Positions 6,620-14,527 of a DNA stretch of 64,000 nt are shown here, one piece after another. Location of the stretch: the NCBI GenBank assembly GCA_963753905.1, contig CAVWDZ010000001.1:1054001-1118000 (forward strand), given 5' to 3'. The translations under genes were made by a program, and so were the position numbers. The notes under the pieces are model-generated. The model saw only the letters and a program-made list of their open reading frames with translations, made no database searches and was not told the origin of the DNA. Position 1 is the stretch's first letter. Each line of letters begins with the position of its first letter. The DNA is from Bog-756 sp963753905 (GTDB taxonomy: Bacteria; Actinomycetota; Acidimicrobiia; Acidimicrobiales; RAAP-2).

Positions 6620-7849
6620 TCAGCCCACTCCGCGGGTGAGGAGCAGGGTGCCGGCGATGGGGCCTCCGCCGTTGCTCACCGCGGCCACCTCGGGCGGTCC
6701 ACCGCCCGACCGCTTCACCTGACGGTCACCGCCTTCGCCCCTGAGCTGCACGCACGCTTCGTGGATGAGCCCGAACCCGTGCAGCCGCCCGCCCGAGAGC
6801 TGACCACCGGCGGTGTTCAGCGGAAGCACCCCGTCGAGGGCGATAGCTGCCCCTCCCTCGACGAACGGACCGCTCTCGCCCCGGCCGCAGAAGCCGAGGG
6901 CCTCCAACCAGACCATGGCGAGAATGGAGAACCCGTCGTAGAGCTCGGCCACGTCGACGTCGGCCGGACCGAGCTCGGTCCGCTCCCACATCGAGGCGGC
7001 CGCGTCGCGGCCGGCCATGGTGGTCATGTCGTCGAACTGGTCCCAACTGGGTCGTCCGCGCAGCGCGGTACCCACCGCGTTCACGTGGCAGACCGGGTTC
7101 GGCGCGTCGGGCGCGTAGTCCCGGTGCGACACCACGAAGGCCGTCGACCCGTCGCTCGGGGCGTCGCAGTCGAAGAGGCAGAGCGGGGCAGAGATCATCC
7201 GTGACGAGAGGTAGTCGTCCATGCTCAGCGGGTCGCGGTAGACCGCCTTCGGGTTACGCTCGGCATTGCGGCGGCCGTTGAGCGCGATCTGGGCCAGCTG
7301 CTCGCGGGTGAGCCCGAACTCGTGCATCCGGCGTTGGGCGATCAGGGCGATCCAGTTCACGGCCGAGACCGCGCCGAACGGCAGGGTCCATTGGAGAAAC
7401 CCCCCGAACCTCGGGACACCACCGCCGCCACCGCCACTGCCGCCGATGCCCTGTCGGCCGCCCGACCCCTGGGCGGTGGACTCGGACACCGTCCGGTACA
7501 CGAGGACGTGCCGGGCCAGCCCAGCAGCGACGGCCAGGCAGGCGGTGATCACCGCTCGCATCTGGGCCGGTCCCTCGCCACCGCCGTCGTGCCAGTTCAA
7601 CCGCAGCCGGAGCGCATCCTGGACCTCGGGGCTCGACGGGCCGGCGAACCCCGCGGTGCCTGCGCCCATCCCCGGGTAGGTGGCGAGACCGTCGATGTCG
7701 TCACGGGTGAGCCCGGCGTCGGCCACCGCGGCGAGGCATGCGTCGGCGGTGAGATCGAGGTCGGTGCGCCCGAGGCGCCGGCCGACGTCCGACTGCCCGA
7801 TCCCCGAGATGATCGCCTGGCGCTCCGCCGGTTCGGTGGCCGGGCTCAC
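6620..7849 (-). CDS. Thiolase-superfamily protein (SCP-x/Ltp2 type), lacking the nucleophilic Cys
   Basis: A 409-residue thiolase-fold protein. It lacks the usual CxSG nucleophile segment: the corresponding region reads HDGGGEGPAQMRAV. It retains the later AELYDGFS and NTAGGQLSGGRLHG motifs. Such Cys-less members include Ltp2, which acts as a retro-aldolase on acyl-CoA thioesters together with a DUF35 partner. The start is GTG 7849, overlapping the stop of the upstream DUF35 gene (GTGA), so the two are coupled. A Gly-rich loop (GGSGGGGGG) lies near residue 160. A retro-aldolase or other non-classical thiolase role is inferred; a lipid-transfer or ketoacyl-CoA role remains possible. Confidence 0.82.
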   Translation of the reverse strand: MSPATEPAERQAIISGIGQSDVGRRLGRTDLDLTADACLAAVADAGLTRDDIDGLATYPGMGAGTAGFAGPSSPEVQDALRLRLNWHDGGGEGPAQMRAVITACLAVAAGLARHVLVYRTVSESTAQGSGGRQGIGGSGGGGGGVPRFGGFLQWTLPFGAVSAVNWIALIAQRRMHEFGLTREQLAQIALNGRRNAERNPKAVYRDPLSMDDYLSSRMISAPLCLFDCDAPSDGSTAFVVSHRDYAPDAPNPVCHVNAVGTALRGRPSWDQFDDMTTMAGRDAAASMWERTELGPADVDVAELYDGFSILAMVWLEALGFCGRGESGPFVEGGAAIALDGVLPLNTAGGQLSGGRLHGFGLIHEACVQLRGEGGDRQVKRSGGGPPEVAAVSNGGGPIAGTLLLTRGVG

Positions 7850-8289
7850 CGCGACCGAGCCTCTGCCCCGGCCTCCGGCCCCACTGGCCGGAAGAGGGGG
7901 AGGTAGACGTCGTCCTGGTGTTCGAAGACGACCTCGACGGCCATGCCCGTACGGACGTCCTCGGGCTCGACATCGACCAGGTTGGTGGTCAGGCGTACGC
8001 TCTCCTGCTCGTCGATGGCGACCAGGCCGATGAGATAGGGCTCGCTGCCCGGGATCCAGTCGTGGACGTTGAGAGTGTGGGCGACGAGTGTGGCACGACC
8101 GCTGACCTCGGCGGGAGCCAGCTGGTCCGACAGGCAGTCGGGGCAGCGGGGCGACGGCGGGTGCACGTAGGTCAGGCACTCCGTGCAACGGAGGAACCGG
8201 AGACGGCCGTCGGCACCGCTCGTCCAGAAGAACTCGTTCTCCTGATCGAGGCGGGGAAGCAGTCGGATCGCCGGACCGCGTGCGGTCAC
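7846..8289 (-). CDS. DUF35 / Zn-ribbon OB-fold acyl-CoA-binding protein
   Basis: A 147-residue protein with an N-terminal rubredoxin-like zinc ribbon (CTECLTYVHPPSPRCPDC) and an OB-fold second half. Proteins of this type (for example ChsH2 in steroid side-chain catabolism) serve as partners of thiolase-like or hydratase enzymes and bind acyl-CoA. It starts at GTG 8289, overlapping the stop of the dehydrogenase gene, and its own stop overlaps the thiolase start, so all three are on one mRNA. The strict pairing with the Cys-less thiolase suggests a heteromeric enzyme. Confidence 0.88.
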   Translation of the reverse strand: MTARGPAIRLLPRLDQENEFFWTSGADGRLRFLRCTECLTYVHPPSPRCPDCLSDQLAPAEVSGRATLVAHTLNVHDWIPGSEPYLIGLVAIDEQESVRLTTNLVDVEPEDVRTGMAVEVVFEHQDDVYLPLFRPVGPEAGAEARSR

Positions 8290-9272
8290 CGGCGGTCGAG
8301 CACTTCCGGGTTGACCACGTGGAGCGGCCGGGCTCCGGCCATCAGGCGGCAGAGGTCCTCGGCGATGGTCCGGGTGTGGTTGGACTCGGTGTCGTAGGTC
8401 GCGCCGCCGATATGGGGCGTGAGCACCACGTTGGTGAACCCGGTGAGCGGGTGGTCGGTCGCCAGGGACTCGCCCTCGAAGTGGTCGAGCCCGGCGGCGG
8501 AGACCTTGCCCGATCCGAGTGCCGCCACCAGCGCGTCGGTGTCGTGGAGCGCAGCGCGCGCCGAGTTGAGGAAGACGACCCCGTCGCGCATGGCGGCGAA
8601 CTGCTCGCTCCCGATCATCCCGGTCGTCTCCGGGGTCACCGCGGCGTGCATCGAGACCACATCCGCGCGTGCCAGCAGCTCGTCCAGGGACACCGTCGGC
8701 CCGTCCGTGTACGGGTCGTGGACGACCACCTCCATCCCGAGGCCGCGGAGCCTCCAACGCAGGGCACGCCCGACCGCACCCAGACCGACCAGGCCGGCCG
8801 TCCGCCCGGCCAGCTCCCACGCGCGGAACCGCTGGTAGGGGATGGTCCCGTCCTTGTAGATCTCGCCGCGGCGGACGTCGGCGTCGGCGGGCACCAGGCC
8901 GCGGGTGGCGGCAAAGAGCAGTGCGACGGTCAGCTCGGCCACCGCGTCGGCGTTGCGCCCCGGCGCCCTGAGCACCGGTACGCCCGCTTCGGTGGCGGCG
9001 GCCACGTCCACGTTGGTCGGATCACCTCTGCAGCTGCACACCGCCACCAGCGGCAGATCGAAGAGTGGTCCGGCACACCGGTCGCTCTCGACGACGGCGA
9101 TCGTGGCACCCTCCGCAGCCATCCGCTCGGCAAGCTGCTCAGCGTTGTAGATGCGCAACGTGGGCTGGTCGAGCCAGGAGTCGAGGGTCAGATCGGCCAA
9201 CTGGCCGAGGAGATCGAGTCCCGGTCCTCGCACGGCAGCCGTCACCAGAGCCTTGGGTCGTCCTTCGGACAT
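8286..9272 (-). CDS. D-isomer-specific 2-hydroxyacid dehydrogenase
   Basis: A 328-residue NAD-dependent dehydrogenase of the PGDH/formate dehydrogenase superfamily. The Rossmann nucleotide-binding motif is GLVGLGAVGRAL (near residue 165), and the catalytic His lies in TPHIGGAT near residue 290. The usual catalytic Arg (NxAR) appears in LNSARAALHD. Substrate is probably a 2-hydroxy or 2-keto acid; it could be a sugar acid, given the divergent FGGY kinase. ATG 9272 is the first gene of a three-gene minus-strand operon. A TACCCT -10 box on the minus strand at 9313-9318 could drive it. Confidence 0.9.
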   Translation of the reverse strand: MSEGRPKALVTAAVRGPGLDLLGQLADLTLDSWLDQPTLRIYNAEQLAERMAAEGATIAVVESDRCAGPLFDLPLVAVCSCRGDPTNVDVAAATEAGVPVLRAPGRNADAVAELTVALLFAATRGLVPADADVRRGEIYKDGTIPYQRFRAWELAGRTAGLVGLGAVGRALRWRLRGLGMEVVVHDPYTDGPTVSLDELLARADVVSMHAAVTPETTGMIGSEQFAAMRDGVVFLNSARAALHDTDALVAALGSGKVSAAGLDHFEGESLATDHPLTGFTNVVLTPHIGGATYDTESNHTRTIAEDLCRLMAGARPLHVVNPEVLDRR

Positions 9273-9345
9273 CGGTTCGGCATTCCCCCGTTCGGCGTCT
9301 CGGTAACGCCGGAGGGTAGCACCTGCCCCCGACCGCGATCGCGTC

Positions 9346-9351
9346 CATAAT
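9346..9351 (+). promoter_or_regulatory. -10 element (CATAAT) for a leaderless mini-ORF and FGGY kinase
   Basis: CATAAT is followed 8 nt later by ATG 9360, the spacing expected for a transcript that begins at or next to the start codon. ATG 9360 opens a short leader ORF that is coupled to the kinase start at 9380. No clear -35 box is seen. Confidence 0.4.
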
Positions 9352-9359
9352 GACCCCCC

Positions 9360-9383
9360 ATGACACGACAGGCCGATCAGTGA
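9360..9383 (+). CDS. Seven-codon leader ORF (MTRQADQ) coupled to the FGGY kinase
   Basis: ATG 9360 to TGA 9381-9383. Its stop overlaps a GTG (9380-9382) that is in frame with the kinase. No function is expected for the peptide itself; it may load ribosomes for the kinase. Confidence 0.35.
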   Translation: MTRQADQ

Positions 9384-10756
9384 GCTCGCAACCCCGGTTG
9401 CAGGGTGCCGACTGCACCATCGGGGTCGACGTCGGCACGACGGCCGTCAAGGCGGTCGCGGTCGACGCCCGGGGCCACGTGCTGGCCCGGACCCGCGTGC
9501 CCCACAGAGTGGCCACCCCGACCGCCGACCATCTGGAGCACGACGCGGCCCGGGCATGGCGCCGTGGGCCGAGGCGTGCGTTCGCCGAGGTGTCGGCTGC
9601 ACTCGAGGGACCGGCGGCCGGTGTGGTGGTGACGTCGATGGTGCCGTCGATCACCGCGGTCAACCGGCGGGGCGTCCCCCAGGTGCCCGGCCTGCTCTAC
9701 GGCGACCTGCGCGCCCGCCACGTCGGGACCCTGGATCCCGACGACTACGGGGGAGAGCGCGATCAGGGCATGCGGATGCTCACCTGGGCGGTCGGCCACC
9801 TACCCGGAGCTGCCGGCTACTGGCCCTGTCAGGCGGTGGCCAGCAACGCCCTGTGCGGTGTCCCGGCTGTCGACTCTGCCACGGCCACCTCCTTCGGCGC
9901 GCTGTTCGATCGGGGGCGGTGGGACCGGGCCGCACTCGCCGAGCTCGGCATCGAGGAGCGGCAACTCTCCGTCGTGACCCCGCTCGGTCAGTCGGCCGGC
10001 ACGGTCACCGGGAGCTCCACAAAGGTGGGCGGGGGTTCGATCGACGCGTTCTGTGAGCAGATGGTGGCCGGAGCGGACCGCCCCGGCGACGTGCTGGCGA
10101 TCTTCGGGGCGACCCTCATCGTGTGGGTGGTGTCGGAGGAATGGCGCGAGATCCCCGGACTGATCAGCTTCCCGAGCACCGTTCCCGGTCTGGTCATGAC
10201 CGGCGGGCCGAGCAATGCCGGGGGACTGTTCGCCGACTGGTCACGCGCGCTCGCCGGAGGCGGACCGATGTCGACCGAGGGGCGGCTGGGCGATCCGCAC
10301 GGGGTCCCGGTCTGGCAGCCCTACCTCCGTGGTGAGCGGACCCCGTTCTACGATCCCGATCTCCGGGCCAGCCTGCACGGCCTCGATATCACGCAGGGCC
10401 CGCAGGCCCTGATCCGGGCCGCCCAGGAAGCCAGCGGGTTCGTGATCCGGCGCATCATCGAGCGCTCCGGCGGGAAGGCCAACCGGATCGTGGCCACCGG
10501 TGGGGGCTCGCGTTCCCTCCCGTGGATGCAGGCGGTGGCGGATGCGACCGGGATCCGGGTGGAGACGGTCGCCGTCCCCGAGGGTGCCGCGCTCGGCGCG
10601 GCGTTCCTCGCCCGCATGGCGGCCGGTCTCGAGACGGACTTCAGCGCCGGAGCCGCCTGGGCCTCGCCGGGAGGCCGGATCGACCCGGACCCGGCCTGGG
10701 AGGCGGCCGCCTCCGAACGCTTCGCCGTGTTCGAGGCGCTCGGTCCCGAATCCTGA
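9380..10756 (+). CDS. FGGY-family carbohydrate kinase
   Basis: A kinase of about 458 residues in the xylulokinase/gluconokinase family, which phosphorylates a sugar or polyol with ATP. It shows the N-terminal phosphate loop TIGVDVGTTAVKAV, a central FGATLIVWV region in place of the usual SGT motif, and the C-terminal ATP-site motifs IVATGGGSRSLPWMQ and EGAALGAAFLA. GTG 9380 is preferred over ATG 9350, because it couples to the leader ORF and the N-terminal extension from 9350 has no family character. It is divergent from the hydroxyacid dehydrogenase operon. The exact sugar cannot be read from the sequence. Confidence 0.85.
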   Translation: MSSQPRLQGADCTIGVDVGTTAVKAVAVDARGHVLARTRVPHRVATPTADHLEHDAARAWRRGPRRAFAEVSAALEGPAAGVVVTSMVPSITAVNRRGVPQVPGLLYGDLRARHVGTLDPDDYGGERDQGMRMLTWAVGHLPGAAGYWPCQAVASNALCGVPAVDSATATSFGALFDRGRWDRAALAELGIEERQLSVVTPLGQSAGTVTGSSTKVGGGSIDAFCEQMVAGADRPGDVLAIFGATLIVWVVSEEWREIPGLISFPSTVPGLVMTGGPSNAGGLFADWSRALAGGGPMSTEGRLGDPHGVPVWQPYLRGERTPFYDPDLRASLHGLDITQGPQALIRAAQEASGFVIRRIIERSGGKANRIVATGGGSRSLPWMQAVADATGIRVETVAVPEGAALGAAFLARMAAGLETDFSAGAAWASPGGRIDPDPAWEAAASERFAVFEALGPES

Positions 10757-10795
10757 GGTCCGCCCGATGATTGGGGACCCGCCGCGCCCGGTGCC

Positions 10796-12040
10796 CTAGC
10801 CCGCGCGGCTCGAGGCGAACGTCGACTTGAGGACGCCGCTCGCCTCGGGTCTGGCCAGAGTCTTGAGGGCGTCCCACCACCCCTCGAGCGGGTAGCGGTG
10901 GGTGACCATCTCGGTGAGGTCGATCCTGCGGTCCTGCACCAGCGCGAGGTAGTGGTCGATGGCATGGCGGCGCCGACCCTCGAATTCCTCCGTGGCGAAG
11001 GCGTTGGAGCCGACGATGGTCAGCTCCTTGAAGTAGACCGGGGTCGACTCCCAGCGACCCGGGACGGCCACCCCGGTGTAGACGAGCTTCCCCCGCTCTG
11101 CGAGCACGCGGACTCCGACCTCGAGCGTCTCGGGCCTGGCCACCGAGTCGTAGATCACGTCGATGTGGCCCGGGTGCGCCATGGGGAGGCCGTCGAGCGC
11201 CTGGTGCAGGACGCCACCGGACCACTCGGCGAGCTCCTCGACCACCGCCAGGCTCGGCTCGTGGGCGACGACCAGAGCGGCGCCCATTCGGCGCGCCATC
11301 TCTGCCTGCGCGGGGAAGCGCGCCACCACCGCGACCTCGACCCCGGGATAGAAGGCGCTCAGGATGGCCACGCTGCTGAGGCCGAGCGCCCCTGCGCCGT
11401 AGACGACGACCCTGCCCGACGCCGGCGGGGGATTGTTGACCACTGCATGGAAGGAGACCGAGAACGGATCGGCCATCACCGCGGCCTCGTCGCTCACGTC
11501 GTCGGGGACCGGGTGGAGCATCGAGTCGTGGGCGGCCATGAGCTCGGCCCAGGCCCCCGGCGCGCCGGTGACCACCCCGATGTGCACGCCGGGTCCGATG
11601 GGCCCCTTGGTGAACGACCAGCAACGATTGACAGCCCCCTCCTGGCACGGCGGGCAGAGCGGCTTGATCCCGCGGGGAGCACAGCTCAACCACGGATTGA
11701 GGACCACCCGCTCGCCGACCTCGAGGCCCCGCGCTTCGGGGCCCAGCTCGACCACTTCCGCCACCACTTCGTGACCGGGCACGTGGGGCAGGGAGGAGAA
11801 CGCAGCCATCGGGTTGTCGATGTCGCCGTCGGCGAAGTCCCCGAGCACCAGCTTGGCGTCGGACCCGCACACGCCGGCGAGGATTGGACGGGTCACCACC
11901 CAGTCGGGCCGGATGGGCCTCGCGTCGTCCACGTCGTGGAGCCCGAAGGGCAGGTGGACGAGCCGCTCCTCCAGCTCGTCGGTGGCGACCGGGCGGGGTT
12001 CGTCCCGGTCGGGGCGGGCCCCGAACACGAGTGCCTTCAC
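10796..12040 (-). CDS. Zinc-dependent alcohol dehydrogenase (MDR family)
   Basis: A 414-residue medium-chain dehydrogenase. The catalytic zinc region is CGSDAKLVLGDF with GHEVVAEV, and a structural-zinc-like set of cysteines lies in CAPRGIKPLCPPCQEGAVNRC. The NAD(P) motif is VVVYGAGALGLSSVA. It is longer than typical ADHs because of an extended N-terminus and an insertion before the zinc lobe. GTG 12040 overlaps the SDR stop (GTGA). It is the last gene of a PIG-L, SDR, ADH operon. The substrate is unknown; polyol or sugar alcohol oxidation would suit the surroundings. Confidence 0.88.
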   Translation of the reverse strand: MKALVFGARPDRDEPRPVATDELEERLVHLPFGLHDVDDARPIRPDWVVTRPILAGVCGSDAKLVLGDFADGDIDNPMAAFSSLPHVPGHEVVAEVVELGPEARGLEVGERVVLNPWLSCAPRGIKPLCPPCQEGAVNRCWSFTKGPIGPGVHIGVVTGAPGAWAELMAAHDSMLHPVPDDVSDEAAVMADPFSVSFHAVVNNPPPASGRVVVYGAGALGLSSVAILSAFYPGVEVAVVARFPAQAEMARRMGAALVVAHEPSLAVVEELAEWSGGVLHQALDGLPMAHPGHIDVIYDSVARPETLEVGVRVLAERGKLVYTGVAVPGRWESTPVYFKELTIVGSNAFATEEFEGRRRHAIDHYLALVQDRRIDLTEMVTHRYPLEGWWDALKTLARPEASGVLKSTFASSRAG

Positions 12041-12879
12041 GATCCCGCCCCTCCGGACCCACCCGGGTCGGACGCCGTGTCGGCCATGGACCGCATGGCC
12101 TTGACGAACCCGTCGAAGTCCTTGGTCTTCATCTCGACCACGGCCTTGAGGTCGGGCACATAGTGCTCGAAATGCTCGCTCACGATGCAGTCGAGGATGC
12201 CGGCAGCCACCTCCTCGGGCGGGACCAACGGCCCGTGGTACACGGGCGGGTCGTTGTCGGGCTGGTCCCAGATCTCGGTGTCGACTGGCCCGGGCAGGAC
12301 CAGGCGAACCGACACACCGGTCCCGAGCAGATCGGCGGCAATCGCCTCGCTCCACCCGGCCAGGGCGAACTTGGACCCGCTGTAGGCGGCCTCGGTGGCG
12401 ATGCCGACCCGTCCCCCCATGCTCGAGACGTTGACGATCGTGCCGGACCCCCGCTCGAGCAGTCGCGGCATCAGAGCCAGCGTCATCGCCACCGGCGAGA
12501 AGTAGTTGACCGTCATCACCCGGGTGACCTCCGCCATGGTGAGGCGGTCCACCGGTCGGCGCATGGGGATGGCCGCGTTGTGGACGATCACGTCGAGCGG
12601 ACCGAGCTCGTCCCAGATCCGGACCACCAGCTCGGCGGCAGCGTCCGGGTCGGAAAGATCGGCGGCCCAGAAGCGCGAGTCCGGGGCGCTCCCCCGGCAC
12701 TCCGACGTGATCTGCTCGAGCCGTTCTGCTCTGCGAGCGACGAGGGCGACGGTGGCCCCGCGGGCGGCCATCATCCGGGCGGTGGCGGCACCGATCCCCG
12801 AGGAGGCTCCGGTGATGAGAGCCACCGTCCCCGGACCCACGGCCCGATCAGGGCTCGGGTCAGCGGGCATCGAGGTCAT
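12037..12879 (-). CDS. Short-chain dehydrogenase/reductase (SDR)
   Basis: A classical SDR of about 280 residues. The TGASSGIG cofactor motif lies near the N-terminus, with NAA (VIVHNAAIP) and the catalytic Ser (IVNVSSMGG) and YSGSK (Tyr, Lys) following. The C-terminal 45 residues (from about EHFEHYVPDLKAV) extend beyond the minimal fold, as in cytoplasmic long-chain or steroid-type SDRs. ATG 12879 overlaps the end of the PIG-L gene; ATG 12870 is an equal alternative. It is translationally coupled to the ADH downstream. Confidence 0.88.
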   Translation of the reverse strand: MTSMPADPSPDRAVGPGTVALITGASSGIGAATARMMAARGATVALVARRAERLEQITSECRGSAPDSRFWAADLSDPDAAAELVVRIWDELGPLDVIVHNAAIPMRRPVDRLTMAEVTRVMTVNYFSPVAMTLALMPRLLERGSGTIVNVSSMGGRVGIATEAAYSGSKFALAGWSEAIAADLLGTGVSVRLVLPGPVDTEIWDQPDNDPPVYHGPLVPPEEVAAGILDCIVSEHFEHYVPDLKAVVEMKTKDFDGFVKAMRSMADTASDPGGSGGAGS

Positions 12880-13648
12880 CGGCCGAGGATAGGCGTTCCC
12901 AACCCGGAGGCGGGATGTCGAGCCGCCAGTACTGCTCGGGCACGTTCCCGTCCAGCCGCTCGGAGAGCAGGTGGTCGCGTTCGAGCGGGCCGATCTGGCT
13001 CGCGTAGCAGGCGATCGCGGTCCGCTTGGCGTCCATGTCCGGTCGGACCGGGACAACGGCCGGTGTCGGCCAGAGGGAGGACCGGAAGAGCTTGGCGATC
13101 CGCCAGGCGAGCATGCCCGGGAGGTGCTTGTAGCCCGCGTCCTCGTAGCCGAACCACAGCGGGGCTCCCGGTTCCCCGTCGACCGCGGCGCGGACCAGCA
13201 GTCCGGCATCGTGGGTGAGGACGTGGTCCGGGTTGGCCAGACCCATGGGAAGGAAGACCGCGGTCGGTCGGGCGTCGTCGATGGCCGTGCGGAGCGCGGG
13301 GACCACGTCGGTGGGGGAGTACCGCTGCTCCTGGGACAGGTACTGGTGGTCGGCGAACTCGAGCCACACCGGATCGGCGCCCATCGAGGCCATGGCGGCC
13401 CGGTCCTCCTCGCGGCGGACCGCGACCACGTCGTCCCCGGTCGCGAACCCCCCGGCGGCATCCCAGTCGGTGACCTCGTCGGGGTAGGCCGGTGGCCACC
13501 CGGCCAGCACGGTGACCACGGTGCTCCCGGGGTGGGAGGTGAGCAGGTGGGCCGCACCGAGCGCGGCATCGTCGAAGTGGGGGGAGACCACCACGATCCG
13601 ATCCAGCGCTCCGTCGGGTAGGGCGCCCCACATCGTGCGACTCTCCAT
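12860..13648 (-). CDS. PIG-L family deacetylase (LmbE-like)
   Basis: A 262-residue zinc deacetylase of the PIG-L/LmbE family, whose members remove N-acetyl groups from GlcNAc-containing small molecules such as mycothiol or glycolipid precursors. The metal motif is VSPHFDDAALG, a variant of the usual PHPDDE: the third residue is Phe instead of Pro and the last is Ala instead of Glu. A later HVLTHDAG motif provides the distal His. ATG 13648 is chosen over GTG 13651 because a TACGCT -10 box ends 6 nt before it. It heads a three-gene operon. Confidence 0.85.
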   Translation of the reverse strand: MESRTMWGALPDGALDRIVVVSPHFDDAALGAAHLLTSHPGSTVVTVLAGWPPAYPDEVTDWDAAGGFATGDDVVAVRREEDRAAMASMGADPVWLEFADHQYLSQEQRYSPTDVVPALRTAIDDARPTAVFLPMGLANPDHVLTHDAGLLVRAAVDGEPGAPLWFGYEDAGYKHLPGMLAWRIAKLFRSSLWPTPAVVPVRPDMDAKRTAIACYASQIGPLERDHLLSERLDGNVPEQYWRLDIPPPGWERLSSADDLDAR

Positions 13649-13654
13649 CACCGG

Positions 13655-13660
13655 AGCGTA
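13655..13660 (-). promoter_or_regulatory. -10 element (TACGCT) for a leaderless PIG-L operon transcript
   Basis: On the minus strand TACGCT is followed by 6 nt and ATG 13648. This spacing puts the transcription start at the A of the start codon or next to it. Confidence 0.4.
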
Positions 13661-13687
13661 ACGGAGCGGCCGGACCCGGCGTGTCGC

Positions 13688-14527
13688 TCAGCCGAGCGCA
13701 CGGCGGATGAAACCGATCATCCCGATGATGGTGAGGACGACGAGGAAGACGATGCACACCACGAAGCAGAGCCAGGTCTGGATGTGGGGGACGCTCGGAA
13801 CCATCAGCCCACGGAGTCCCTCGCTCACGTAGGTCATCGGGTTCAGTGCCGAGAGGAACTGGAACCACGGGAGCCGGCTCAGTGAGGGCCAGGGGTACTG
13901 ACTCGAGCCGGTGAAGATGAGCGGGGTGAGCACCAGCGCGAAGGTCACGTTGATCCGGTTGGGAGGCACATAGGTGCCGAGGATCAGTCCCATCGCAGCG
14001 CCGAGGAGCGAGCCGAGGACGATCATGACCACGACGGCGACTGCTGCCGATGCCCGCCACGGGATCGATCCGAGGATCCACACACCGATCGGGAACATCA
14101 CCGCGGCGGCCACGAAACCCCGCATCGCGGCAAAGATCACCTTCTCCACGGCGACCGCTCCGATCGGGAGCGGCGCGAGCAGGCGGTCTTCGATCTCGTT
14201 GCTGTAGGAGAACTCGATGACCAGGGGAAGCGCGGTGCTCTGCAGGCCGGTGAGGACAGCTGCCAGGGCCACAAGGCCGGGAAACAGCACAAGCTCGTAC
14301 CCCGGACGCGCGTACCCGAGCTGGGTGAGGACCTTGCCGAAGACGAGGAGCAGGAAGAGCGGTTGGAGGATGACCTGAGCCAGGAAGAGCGGGAACTCGC
14401 GACCGGTGACGAAGAGATCCCGCCGGAGGATGGCCAGGCCGGTCCGCCACGGTCCCCGGTGGGGGAGCCGCCCGGGGACCGCACTCCGATCGGACGGTGC
14501 AGCGGGCACCGAGCCAACGGCGGTCAT
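13688..14527 (-). CDS. ABC-2 type transporter permease
   Basis: A 279-residue membrane protein with about six hydrophobic segments, starting near residue 45 (LFLAQVILQPLFLLLVFG). The ABC-2/DrrB-type signature is visible in the fourth to fifth segments, with LTPLIFTGSSQYPW and ALNPMTYVSEGLRGLM. It is the membrane half of an exporter whose ATPase is encoded just upstream with an ATGA overlap (14524-14527). DrrAB-like systems export hydrophobic drugs or lipids; the substrate here is unknown. Confidence 0.9.
   Translation of the reverse strand: MTAVGSVPAAPSDRSAVPGRLPHRGPWRTGLAILRRDLFVTGREFPLFLAQVILQPLFLLLVFGKVLTQLGYARPGYELVLFPGLVALAAVLTGLQSTALPLVIEFSYSNEIEDRLLAPLPIGAVAVEKVIFAAMRGFVAAAVMFPIGVWILGSIPWRASAAVAVVVMIVLGSLLGAAMGLILGTYVPPNRINVTFALVLTPLIFTGSSQYPWPSLSRLPWFQFLSALNPMTYVSEGLRGLMVPSVPHIQTWLCFVVCIVFLVVLTIIGMIGFIRRALG

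Noticed and set aside
10641..12062. Long minus-strand open frame of 473 codons across the alcohol dehydrogenase
   Set aside because: It is the wrong frame of the real gene; its translation is Arg/Gly/Pro-rich without any domain, as expected for high-GC shadow frames.
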